Source: Christiangramia crocea
GTDB lineage: Bacteria > Bacteroidota > Bacteroidia > Flavobacteriales > Flavobacteriaceae
Assembly (NCBI RefSeq): GCF_022410465.1
Contig: NZ_JAJSON010000016.1
Span: forward strand, 270,624 to 334,623
Reading direction: 5' to 3'
DNA length: 64,000 bases
In this document: piece after piece, positions 17,209 to 25,500 of the stretch
How positions within the stretch are numbered: position 1 is the first letter of the stretch
How the letters are laid out: each line of letters begins with the position of its first letter
Notes under the pieces: generated by a model
What the model was told of the DNA's origin: nothing
The model's database searches: none
The model's input: only the letters and a program-made list of their open reading frames with translations
Program-made: the position numbers and the translations under genes

Positions 17209-18777
17209 ATGAAAATTCAAAAAATACAACTCCTGGCCATCTTTATCCTTTTTAACGGGATTCTGGTGGCACAAAAAACAAATGTTTCCAAACCCGCTAT
17301 TATTCCTCATCCAACTGAGATAAGTTGGGAGGAAGGTTCATTCTTATTACCTGAACGAGCGGTTATTTGTTATAATTCAGGCGCAAAACAATCTGCGGCC
17401 TGGCTTCAGAAATTACTTTCAAATACTTATGTGGAAAGTTATATGATGACCGGGGGAGACTGTCTGGGATTTTCAATTGAATTGAAAGACGAACTTCATG
17501 GAAGTCTGGGAGAAGAAGGATATGAATTAAAAATCACTGAAAATACTGTATATCTCACGGCGGCTACCAACTCAGGTTTATTTTATGCCATACAAACGTT
17601 CAGGCAGATGCTGCCTTCTGAAATTGAAAAAAGAAAAATTTCAGATCCCATAAGACTTCCGCAGGTTGAGATAAAAGATAAACCACGTTTTGGATGGAGA
17701 GGATCCATGATAGATATTGCTCGCAGCTTCTTTGGGCCTGAATACCTGAAAAAACATATCGACAGGATGGCGCTGTACAAACTGAATAAACTGCACCTGC
17801 ATCTTACAGATGATCAGGGATGGAGAATAGAAATAAAAAGTAAGCCCAAGTTAACTGAAGTGGGAGGAAAGAGTGCCGTAAAGAACGGCCGTTCTGGATT
17901 CCTTACTCAGGAAGAGTATAAGGAACTGCAGACCTACGCAAAAGCACGAAACATTACGATTATTCCTGAAATCGATATGCCAGGTCATATTTACGCGGCC
18001 CTGATAGCTTATCCCGAGTTAAACTGTGAGGAATTTTCTAATCTTGAACCCAGGTTGGCCACTCCGCCTCAGTTATTTCATGAATATACAGTAGGATGGA
18101 GCAAATTCTGTCTGGAAAAACCGGAGATCTATGACTTTGTATCAGAAGTAATTGCTGAACTTTCGGAAATCACTACCGGTGAATATATCCATATTGGAGG
18201 GGATGAGATCGAAGATGATCGATATAAGGAATTTGTTGTAAAGGCCGATTCTATAGTACGGATGAACGGAAAGACCACGATAGGCTGGGAAGAAGTTACC
18301 CAGGCCCCGGTAAATCTAGATTTTATCAGTCAGCGCTGGAATGGCAAGACAGAAAATGTAGTGGATGTCAGGATCATCGAATCTATCTGCACTAACTTCT
18401 ATTTTGATCATGCAAATGTGCCGGGCCAGGAAAACACCAATAACTGGTGTCAGGAAAGAGGAGTATCTCTTGAGGATGCCTATAATTTTAATCCTGATAA
18501 CCCTAATGTAATTGGGGTGGAAGCACCGGTTTGGACCGAACTTATCACTTCAGATGATATAGCTGATAATCGATTATGGCCTCGCACAATTGCTACTTCT
18601 GAAGTGGGCTGGACAGTGCAGGAAAGTAAGGATTTTACTAACTTTAAGGAAAGACTCGGGCATCATGGGGACCGACTTGATTATTTGGATATCAATTACT
18701 TTGCGAGTCCTGATATTGAATGGAATGTTGACAGGGGAGAAGGGGTTTTTTCCGGATTTATGCCGGAGGCCGAATAA
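17209..18777 (+). CDS. Exported GH20 beta-N-acetylhexosaminidase
   Basis: A 522-residue glycoside hydrolase family 20 enzyme that removes terminal GlcNAc or GalNAc. ATG 17209 is chosen over an upstream start inside the MFS gene because it opens a clean signal peptide, MKIQKIQLLAIFILFNGILVAQ. A GH20b-like N-terminal domain is followed by the TIM barrel with FGWRGSMIDIARSF, LHLHLTDDQGWR and the catalytic Asp-Glu pair in HIGGDEIEDD. The C-terminal TSEVGWT is also typical. The enzyme is periplasmic or extracellular. It lies between a sugar transporter and murQ, which suggests action on cell-wall fragments or chitin-like oligosaccharides. Confidence 0.93.
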   Translation: MKIQKIQLLAIFILFNGILVAQKTNVSKPAIIPHPTEISWEEGSFLLPERAVICYNSGAKQSAAWLQKLLSNTYVESYMMTGGDCLGFSIELKDELHGSLGEEGYELKITENTVYLTAATNSGLFYAIQTFRQMLPSEIEKRKISDPIRLPQVEIKDKPRFGWRGSMIDIARSFFGPEYLKKHIDRMALYKLNKLHLHLTDDQGWRIEIKSKPKLTEVGGKSAVKNGRSGFLTQEEYKELQTYAKARNITIIPEIDMPGHIYAALIAYPELNCEEFSNLEPRLATPPQLFHEYTVGWSKFCLEKPEIYDFVSEVIAELSEITTGEYIHIGGDEIEDDRYKEFVVKADSIVRMNGKTTIGWEEVTQAPVNLDFISQRWNGKTENVVDVRIIESICTNFYFDHANVPGQENTNNWCQERGVSLEDAYNFNPDNPNVIGVEAPVWTELITSDDIADNRLWPRTIATSEVGWTVQESKDFTNFKERLGHHGDRLDYLDINYFASPDIEWNVDRGEGVFSGFMPEAE

Positions 18778-18789
18778 AAAACTTGAAGA

Positions 18790-19611
18790 ATGGAAAGTAA
18801 GAAGCCTGATACTGAAAAGCCATCTAAATATGACCATCTTGAAAAGATGAGTGTTTCAGAATTGCTTTTGAATATCAACAAAGAGGATAAAACCGTACCT
18901 CAAAAAATAGAAGAAGTACTTCCAAAAATAGAAAGACTTATTGAAGTGATCGTTTCAAAAATGAAAGAAGGCGGAAGACTTTTCTATATAGGAGCCGGAA
19001 CGAGTGGCAGACTGGGGGTTCTGGATGCTTCCGAATGTCCGCCAACCTATGGAGTAAGTGATGATATGGTAATAGGGCTTATTGCCGGTGGAGATTTTGC
19101 ACTTCGTAAGGCAGTAGAGAATGCCGAAGACGACACAAACCAGGCCTGGAAAGATCTTCAGGAATATAATATAGGAAAACAGGATGTCCTTATAGGCATC
19201 GCAGCTTCCGGTACCACCCCCTATGTTATCGGAGGAATAAAGGACGCCCGCCAAAATGGAATAACTACGGGGTGTATAACCTGTAGTTCAGAAAGTCCCC
19301 TGGCCGAAGCTTCCGAGTACCCCATCGAAGTAATTGTTGGACCGGAATTTGTTACCGGGAGTACCCGGATGAAAGCCGGAACTGCGCAGAAACTTGTTCT
19401 CAATATGATCTCAACTACGGTAATGGTTAAACTAGGCCGGGTAAAGGGCAATAAGATGGTAGATATGCAACTCTCAAATAAGAAGCTGGTTGGACGTGGC
19501 ACCAGAATGATCATGGAAGAGCTTGGGATAGATGAAGAGGAAGCGGAAAAGCTTTTAAAGAAATACGGGAGTGTTCGTAAGGCCATCGCCGCGTTTTCTG
19601 ATAATAAGTAA
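18790..19611 (+). CDS. murQ: N-acetylmuramic acid 6-phosphate etherase
   Basis: A cytosolic SIS-fold lyase that cleaves the D-lactyl ether of MurNAc-6-phosphate to GlcNAc-6-phosphate and D-lactate, a key step in cell-wall recycling. The 273 residues hold the phosphate-binding GAGTSGRLGVLDASECPPTYG-type motif (from about residue 65), the FALRKAVENAEDD region, and GPEFVTGSTRMKAGTAQKLVL, both diagnostic of MurQ. The start ATG 18790 lies 12 bp after GH20. It is slightly shorter than the usual 300 residues but lacks no recognisable motif. No MurNAc kinase is encoded nearby, so its substrate must come from AnmK, AmgK or MurK elsewhere, or from an unrecognised kinase. Confidence 0.95.
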   Translation: MESKKPDTEKPSKYDHLEKMSVSELLLNINKEDKTVPQKIEEVLPKIERLIEVIVSKMKEGGRLFYIGAGTSGRLGVLDASECPPTYGVSDDMVIGLIAGGDFALRKAVENAEDDTNQAWKDLQEYNIGKQDVLIGIAASGTTPYVIGGIKDARQNGITTGCITCSSESPLAEASEYPIEVIVGPEFVTGSTRMKAGTAQKLVLNMISTTVMVKLGRVKGNKMVDMQLSNKKLVGRGTRMIMEELGIDEEEAEKLLKKYGSVRKAIAAFSDNK

Positions 19612-19612
19612 T

Positions 19613-19667
19613 ACCACTATTAGTGGTCTGTTCATAAAGTCCTTTAAAAACTATTTTGAAGGACTTT
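19613..19667 (+). terminator. Two hairpins after murQ (possible attenuator or terminator)
   Basis: ACCACTA-T-TAGTGGT (19613-19627) starts right after the murQ stop. AAAGTCCTT ... AAGGACTTT (19636-19667) follows, with a weak T-rich tail. They may reduce read-through into the GHL10 gene or stabilise the upstream mRNA. Confidence 0.45.
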
Positions 19668-19710
19668 TCTGTAAAATTAAGATAAGTTAAATCAAGTACA
19701 CCCAAATCAA

Positions 19711-21336
19711 ATGTTAAGACATTCCGTTAGATTCTTAGTATATCTTACTGCGGTTTTTTTAGCTTCCTGTAAGACCACTAATCCGGTTTCCAAACCTGAA
19801 CCTCCACTTGCCGAAAAAACAACACCACAGGATACTATCCTTTCGGAGAAGCCCCCGGTTGTAGTAAAGGAACCTCAAAAACCAGAAGAGAAACAGCCGG
19901 AGATTAAAGTTACTAAGATGGCGCCTCCACTGGATATTTATGAATTCAGGGCAGCATGGGTGGCCACAGTAGCGAATATTAACTGGCCAAGTAAATCTGG
20001 GTTGTCCACCAGCGAACAGCAAAGGGAAGCACTTAAATTGCTTGATTTTCTAAAGGAAAATAATTTTAATGCAGTGATCTTTCAGGTAAGGCCACAAACT
20101 GATGCGTTTTACGACAGTCAACTGGAACCATGGTCTTACTTCCTGACAGGAAAACAAGGTAAAGCTCCGGAACCTTATTATGATCCCTTAAAATTCTGGA
20201 TCGAGGCTGCACATAATCGCGGACTGGAATTACATGTATGGTTGAATCCATACAGAGCTCATCATACTACCGGGGGCGAGGTTAGTGATGCTTCAATTAT
20301 TAAAAAAAAACCCGATCTGGCGGTGAAACTGGAAAACGGTATGTGGTGGTTAGACCCGTCAAAGCAGGGCACCCAGGATCATTCCGCAGCGGTTGTAATG
20401 GATATTGTAAAAAGATATGATATTGACGGGGTACATTTTGATGATTATTTCTATCCTTACGATTCCTATAATAATGGAAAGGATTTTCCCGATGATATTA
20501 GTTGGAATACCTATAAATCTCAGGGTGGAGACCTATTAAGAGGCGACTGGCGCCGTCAGCATGTAAATAAGTTCATTAAAAGGGTTTACGATGAGATCAA
20601 AACTGAAAAGCCATATGTTAAATTTGGGCTCAGTCCCTTTGGTATATGGCGACCAGGTTATCCTCAATCAGTAACAGGATATGATCAGTATGAAAAGCTG
20701 TATGCCGATGCCAAATTATGGCTTAATGAAGGCTGGATAGACTATTTCACGCCTCAGTTGTACTGGAGGATCAATCAGGAAGGACAGAGTTTTCCGGAGC
20801 TTCTTGGATGGTGGGAACGTGAAAATAGGGAAAACCGTCACTTATGGCCCGGTATCAATGTTGGGTTGGGAGGTGATGATAAAAATATTGATGAAACTAT
20901 TAATCAGATTATGATTACCCGGGGAATGCTCCCGGAAAGTAAAGGCACGGTTCACTGGAGCATTGGTCCGTTGGTGGCGCATGATTCACTGGCGATAGCT
21001 TTAAAAGAGGGTCCTTATAAAAAAAGAACTTTGGTTCCAGCAAGTCCGTGGCTGGATAAGGATTCCCCTGAAACTCCGCAGGTTCAGACTTCTGTAAACA
21101 ACGACAGACTTCACATAAACTGGAACCATCCTGAAGATGATAATATTTTCAGATGGGTGGTTTATTTCAAATATGAAGGCGGAAACTGGGATTATAAAAT
21201 TCTTGATCAGGGAACAAAATCTTATAGTCTTCAGTATATCGTAGGAAACAAGAAAAAGAAGATGGAACAGATAGGAGTTACTGCTGTAGACCGAACCGGG
21301 AAACAGAGTGAGTTTAAAGCATTAAAAGTGAATTGA
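19711..21336 (+). CDS. GHL10 family glycosyl hydrolase lipoprotein (DigH/YngK-like)
   Basis: A 541-residue lipoprotein (lipobox FLASC, Cys20) with a proline-rich linker to about residue 75 and then a TIM-barrel domain of the GHL10 (DUF187) family. Motifs are EFRAAWVATVANINWPS at the domain start, FQVRPQTDAFYDS, HVWLNPYRAHH, the conserved acidic DIDGVHFDDYFYP and KFGLSPFGIWRPG. A C-terminal fibronectin-like segment is likely. In E. coli the family member DigH (YddW) cleaves peptidoglycan strands stripped of stem peptides. Next to murQ and a dipeptide epimerase, the same role in trimming denuded glycan is a sound inference. It lies 12 bp before the symporter gene. Confidence 0.88.
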   Translation: MLRHSVRFLVYLTAVFLASCKTTNPVSKPEPPLAEKTTPQDTILSEKPPVVVKEPQKPEEKQPEIKVTKMAPPLDIYEFRAAWVATVANINWPSKSGLSTSEQQREALKLLDFLKENNFNAVIFQVRPQTDAFYDSQLEPWSYFLTGKQGKAPEPYYDPLKFWIEAAHNRGLELHVWLNPYRAHHTTGGEVSDASIIKKKPDLAVKLENGMWWLDPSKQGTQDHSAAVVMDIVKRYDIDGVHFDDYFYPYDSYNNGKDFPDDISWNTYKSQGGDLLRGDWRRQHVNKFIKRVYDEIKTEKPYVKFGLSPFGIWRPGYPQSVTGYDQYEKLYADAKLWLNEGWIDYFTPQLYWRINQEGQSFPELLGWWERENRENRHLWPGINVGLGGDDKNIDETINQIMITRGMLPESKGTVHWSIGPLVAHDSLAIALKEGPYKKRTLVPASPWLDKDSPETPQVQTSVNNDRLHINWNHPEDDNIFRWVVYFKYEGGNWDYKILDQGTKSYSLQYIVGNKKKKMEQIGVTAVDRTGKQSEFKALKVN

Positions 21337-21348
21337 GATCTCCCCTTT

Positions 21349-22794
21349 ATGAGTCCCATTTTAGTTTTTAGTGTTATAAGCTGTTATTTTTTACTCCTGG
21401 TAGGTATAAGTTATTTTACTTCAAGGCAAAGTGATAATAATACCTTCTTTACCGCTAACCGTCAGTCTCCCTGGTTTCTGGTTGCTTTCGGAATGGTAGG
21501 GGCCAGTCTTTCCGGAGTTACCTTTATTTCGGTTCCGGGAGAAGTAGGAAATTCGAACTGGACATATCTGCAGTTCGTTATGGGAAATATGGTAGGCTAT
21601 GCGGTGATTGCCCTGGTGCTTATTCCTCTTTTTTATAATCTTAAACTGGTTTCAATATATGAGTATTTAAAGAATAGATTCGGCCGGAAATCCTACCTAA
21701 CAGGAGCCTCCTTCTTTATTGTTTCCCAGACCATAGGAGCTTCATTCAGATTGTTTCTGGCTGCCGTGGTACTGCAAATTGCATTTTTTGATGCTTTTGG
21801 TATTCCGTTTTATGTTACGGTACTCGCTACCATAATTTTGATATGGCTTTATACCTTTAGAGGTGGAATCAAAACCATTGTGTGGACAGATACTCTGCAG
21901 ACCACCTTTCTTCTGCTGGCGGTAATAATTAGCATTTTTGTGATTATGAACCATATGGACCTGAAGGTTTCAGAAGTATTTGGTGTTGTGTCAAAAAGTG
22001 AACTTTCAACGATCTTTGACTGGAACTGGAGGTCTGACATGAATTTTTATAAGACTTTTTTAGCAGGGATCTTTATAACCATTGCGATGAATGGCCTGGA
22101 TCAGAATGTGATGCAGAAAAACCTTACCTGTAAAAATAAGGGAGATGCACAAAAGAACATTTTTTGGTTTTCTATTACTTTCTTCTTTTCAACGCTATTG
22201 TTTCTGGCCCTGGGAGTACTATTATATAAATATGCGTTGGATCAGGGAATCCCTATTCCCGAAAGAAGCGATGAGGTATATCCACTTTTAGCATTGAATG
22301 AATTCGGAACAGTGGCCGGGGTTGTATTCCTTCTTGGAATTGTAGCAGCAGCTTTTTCCAGTGCCGATTCTGCATTAACTGCATTGACCACTTCTTTCTG
22401 CGTGGATATTTTGGACATAGAGAAGAAAAAACACGATCAGAAAAAGACCCGAATGTTGGTTCATATAGGCTTTACAATTATCATGTTTCTGGTAATAATA
22501 GTTTTTAATGCAATTAATGATTCCAGTGTGGTTAGCGCAGTTTTTAAAGTGGCTGGTTTTACATACGGACCACTTCTGGGATTATTTGCATTCGGGCTTT
22601 TAAACAGCAGGCCGGTAAAAGACCGTCTTGTACCCTTTATATGTATACTGTCGCCCATACTTTCTTTTATCATAGATCTGAATTCGATGGATTGGTTCTA
22701 TGGTTACCAGTTTGGTTTTGAGATTCTTCTGGTGAATGCCGCAATCACCTTTACCGGTCTTTGGTTACTTTATGAGAAAAAAACAGGTTTTTAG
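21349..22794 (+). CDS. Sodium:solute symporter (SSS family)
   Basis: A 481-residue inner-membrane carrier with about 13 hydrophobic segments. SSS hallmarks are FTSRQSDNNTFFTANRQSPW at the N-terminus, GGIKTIVWTDTLQT, NGLDQNVMQKNLTCKN and the sodium-site region AAFSSADSALTALTTSFCVDIL. The substrate is not determined by sequence. Its position between the GHL10 hydrolase and the dipeptide epimerase suggests uptake of a muropeptide-derived sugar or sugar acid (MurNAc or anhydro-MurNAc are candidates). It is the second transporter of the locus, beside the MFS carrier. Confidence 0.88.
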   Translation: MSPILVFSVISCYFLLLVGISYFTSRQSDNNTFFTANRQSPWFLVAFGMVGASLSGVTFISVPGEVGNSNWTYLQFVMGNMVGYAVIALVLIPLFYNLKLVSIYEYLKNRFGRKSYLTGASFFIVSQTIGASFRLFLAAVVLQIAFFDAFGIPFYVTVLATIILIWLYTFRGGIKTIVWTDTLQTTFLLLAVIISIFVIMNHMDLKVSEVFGVVSKSELSTIFDWNWRSDMNFYKTFLAGIFITIAMNGLDQNVMQKNLTCKNKGDAQKNIFWFSITFFFSTLLFLALGVLLYKYALDQGIPIPERSDEVYPLLALNEFGTVAGVVFLLGIVAAAFSSADSALTALTTSFCVDILDIEKKKHDQKKTRMLVHIGFTIIMFLVIIVFNAINDSSVVSAVFKVAGFTYGPLLGLFAFGLLNSRPVKDRLVPFICILSPILSFIIDLNSMDWFYGYQFGFEILLVNAAITFTGLWLLYEKKTGF

Positions 22795-22820
22795 TAACCT
22801 TCGATTTAAATTGAAATCTT

Positions 22821-23840
22821 ATGGAGCTTAAATTTCATCCTTTTGATCTCGAATTGAAAAATACCTTTACCATAAACCATGGTTCCCGCAATTTTCAGCC
22901 TACTTTGATCCTTGAGTTATCTGATGGGGAATATACCGGTTATGGAGAAGCCGCGGCAACTTCTTATTATGGGGTTAGTATTGATAAAATGAAAGCTTCG
23001 ATAAAAGGAGTGGAAAAGATCTTGGCTGAAAATATTCAGCTTTTGCCTGAGGAATTGTGGGAGCTTACATTTTCACATTTAAAAGAAAATCCTTTTGCCC
23101 AATGCGCCCTTGACATTGCCATGCATGATCTGCACGGTAAAAGAAATAAAATGCCTTTATATAAAATGTGGGGCCTGGAACTTGAGAATTTACCCCTTAC
23201 CAATTATACCATTGGGATAGATACTGTTGAAATGATGGTGAAGAAGATGAAAGAATTTCCCTGGCCGCTTTACAAGATCAAACTGGGTACAGATGAAGAT
23301 GTGAGAATCGTAAAAGAATTGCGGAAGCATACATCTTCCATTTTCAGGCTGGATGCCAATGCTGCCTGGACTGCCGAGCAGGCGATAGAAAACAGTAAAG
23401 CTTTAAAGGATCTTGGAGTCGAATTTCTGGAACAGCCTTTGAAGCCCGATGATAAAGAGGGCATGAAAATATTATATAATGAATCTGCCCTTCCTCTTAT
23501 AGCCGACGAGAGCTGTATTACCGAAAATGATGTAAAAAAATGCGCTCTCTTTTTTCATGGGGTGAACATTAAGCTCACTAAATGTGGCGGACTTACGCCT
23601 GCCAGACGAATGATTAAAGAAGCCCGGGAACTGGGCCTGAAAGCAATGGTGGGGTGTATGACGGAATCAACTATCGGAATTTCAGCAATCGCACATTTAT
23701 TACCTTTACTGGATTATGTGGATATGGATGGAGCCATGCTTTTAAAATCTGATATCGCTGATGGGGTAAAAGTATATGACAAAAAGGTCCATTTTCCAGA
23801 TCGGAATGGGACGGGCACGAAATTGCTTAAATTCAGTTAA
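22821..23840 (+). CDS. Dipeptide epimerase (L-Ala-D/L-Glu epimerase type)
   Basis: A 339-residue enolase-superfamily enzyme (YcjG/YkfB group) that epimerises L-Ala-D-Glu from stem peptides to L-Ala-L-Glu. An N-terminal capping domain precedes a barrel with the catalytic lysine in LYKIKLG, metal ligands in LDANAAW, LEQPL and IADES, and the second catalytic lysine in VNIKLTKCGG. The C-terminal YVDMDGAML contains the DxD motif that binds the substrate amino group in dipeptide epimerases. It begins 26 bp after the symporter. Its neighbour downstream, after a gene remnant, is an NlpC/P60 protein, echoing ykfB-ykfC of Bacillus. Confidence 0.92.
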   Translation: MELKFHPFDLELKNTFTINHGSRNFQPTLILELSDGEYTGYGEAAATSYYGVSIDKMKASIKGVEKILAENIQLLPEELWELTFSHLKENPFAQCALDIAMHDLHGKRNKMPLYKMWGLELENLPLTNYTIGIDTVEMMVKKMKEFPWPLYKIKLGTDEDVRIVKELRKHTSSIFRLDANAAWTAEQAIENSKALKDLGVEFLEQPLKPDDKEGMKILYNESALPLIADESCITENDVKKCALFFHGVNIKLTKCGGLTPARRMIKEARELGLKAMVGCMTESTIGISAIAHLLPLLDYVDMDGAMLLKSDIADGVKVYDKKVHFPDRNGTGTKLLKFS

Positions 23841-23851
23841 ATATATTTGAT

Positions 23852-24052
23852 ATGAATTATAGGAAATTGGGAAATACGGACCTTCAGGTAAGCGAAATAG
23901 GATTTGGCGCCTGGGCAATAGGTGGAGGAGAGATGGTCGGAGACACTGCAATTGGCTGGGGAGATGTGGACGATGAGGTTTCGAAAAAAGCCATTCACCG
24001 TTCCCTGGACCTCGGAATCAATTTTTTTGATACGGCTGATATCTGCAGATAA
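23852..24052 (+). pseudogene. Aldo/keto reductase remnant (N-terminal 66 residues)
   Basis: Starts like an intact aldo/keto reductase (MNYRKLGNTDLQVSEIGFG, then the NADPH/active-site strand GINFFDTAD) but stops 3 codons after DTAD, exactly before the catalytic tyrosine normally found in DTADxYG. Full-length family members have about 300-330 residues, and no in-frame or frameshifted remainder is visible in the 54 bp before the next gene. It is best explained by a large internal deletion. Its position 11 bp after the epimerase suggests it was once part of the operon. Confidence 0.85.
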
Positions 24053-24106
24053 TCCAGCAACAGGGATAGAGTTGATTTTATAATGAATAATAAATAGAAT
24101 TCAGAA

Positions 24107-25330
24107 ATGATAAAAAAAATTAATTACGCAGTACTGATGCTTATCCTAATTCTGGTTTCCTGCCAGGAAAAGGAAGAAAAGGAAAATAACGAGGCCAGGG
24201 ATGTGATAGCAGAGGTTCAGGAAGAATATGCTCCCGATAGCCGGGTGGCTCTTTTTGATGTGGAAGCAAAAAAGAAAGGAGATAGCTATATTCTGAAGGG
24301 GGAGTCTAACATACCTAAGGCGGTTGAAGAACTTCAGAATAGGCTAAAAGCAGAAAATATTCAGTATAAAGATAGTATATCTATATTACCGGATGAGAAA
24401 GGCCTGGAGGGAAAAACCATGGGAGTCGTGAAGATCTCGGTAGCCAATTTACGTGATGAGCCAAAGCATTCTGCCCAGCTGGTAACTCAGGCAACCATGG
24501 GGATGCCTTTAAAAGTTTATAAAAAGGAGGGTGGCTGGTATTATGTCCAGACCCCTGATGATTATCTGGCCTGGGTTGATTATGGTGGAATAGAAAACAT
24601 GACCAATGAGCAACTTTCTGAATGGAAGAAGGCCAAGAAACTGATCTTTACCAAAGCCTTCGGTGCTTCCTATAAAGAGGCAAATTCATCTTCAGCAGTT
24701 GTTGGTGATCTTGTGGCTGGCGATGTTCTAGAGCTCTTAAGTGAACAAAACGGTTTTTATGAGGTAAGGTATCCTAATCAAAAGAAAGCTTTTGTAAGAA
24801 TGTCTGAGGCGCGACCATACCAGGATTGGCTTACTTCCCTGGAGCAGGATAAGGAAAGTCTTGTGGAAACCTCGAAAGAATTGATGGGGCTGCCTTATTT
24901 ATGGGGAGGAACCTCGCCAAAGGGAGTAGACTGTAGCGGTTTTACTAAAACCGTTTATTTCCTTAACGGGATGGTACTTCCAAGAGATGCATCTCAGCAG
25001 GTTCATACCGGAAAACTGGTAGACTCAACCAGAAATTTTGAAAATCTGGTTGCGGGTGATCTTCTGTTTTTTGGCAGACCAGCCACCGATTCCACTTCAG
25101 AAAGGGTAGTGCATGTTGGAATGTGGATAGGAAATAATAAATTCATTCACTCCATGGGGGAAGTGCACATAAGCAATTTTGATACTACAGCGACAGATTT
25201 TGATGAATATAATTATAACAGGTACCTAAGGACGAAACGCCTGCTGAATGAAAAAAATAACCAGATCAAATATTTAAGTAAGGAAGATATCTTTACCGAT
25301 AATTCTTCTGAAAAAAATACTTCTGAATAA
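24107..25330 (+). CDS. NlpC/P60 (C40) family lipoprotein with SH3 domains, YkfC-like
   Basis: A 407-residue lipoprotein (signal MIKKINYAVLMLILILVSC, Cys19). It carries two SH3-like segments (about residues 100-160, LRDEPKHSAQLV, and 175-235) and a C-terminal NlpC/P60 cysteine peptidase. The catalytic Cys is in GVDCSGFTKTVYF, preceded by MGLPYLWGGTSPKG, and the His is in VVHVGMWIGNNKFIHS. Enzymes of this layout cleave gamma-D-Glu-diaminopimelate bonds in murein peptides. Together with the dipeptide epimerase it reproduces the ykfB-ykfC pairing. The protein is periplasm-facing. The rightward unit ends at the hairpin 29 bp downstream. Confidence 0.92.
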   Translation: MIKKINYAVLMLILILVSCQEKEEKENNEARDVIAEVQEEYAPDSRVALFDVEAKKKGDSYILKGESNIPKAVEELQNRLKAENIQYKDSISILPDEKGLEGKTMGVVKISVANLRDEPKHSAQLVTQATMGMPLKVYKKEGGWYYVQTPDDYLAWVDYGGIENMTNEQLSEWKKAKKLIFTKAFGASYKEANSSSAVVGDLVAGDVLELLSEQNGFYEVRYPNQKKAFVRMSEARPYQDWLTSLEQDKESLVETSKELMGLPYLWGGTSPKGVDCSGFTKTVYFLNGMVLPRDASQQVHTGKLVDSTRNFENLVAGDLLFFGRPATDSTSERVVHVGMWIGNNKFIHSMGEVHISNFDTTATDFDEYNYNRYLRTKRLLNEKNNQIKYLSKEDIFTDNSSEKNTSE

Positions 25331-25358
25331 AAAAGCCAACACAGAGTTATATTTAATA

Positions 25359-25389
25359 AAAAGCCCCGCACTAACAACGCGGGGCTTTT
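25359..25389. terminator. Strong terminator between convergent transcription units
   Basis: AAAAGCCCCGC and GCGGGGCTTTT form a perfect 11-bp stem with a 9-base loop. T or A runs on both sides let it work in either direction. It closes the epimerase-NlpC unit and the opposing nagB unit. Confidence 0.9.
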
Positions 25390-25500
25390 CAACTAATCTA
25401 CTAACACTATTTAACCAAACTAAACTATTTCCTTTTTATAAATATTTCAGATAGAGAAAATAGAGCACTCTTAACTCATGATCTGTCAGTTCCCCGTTTA

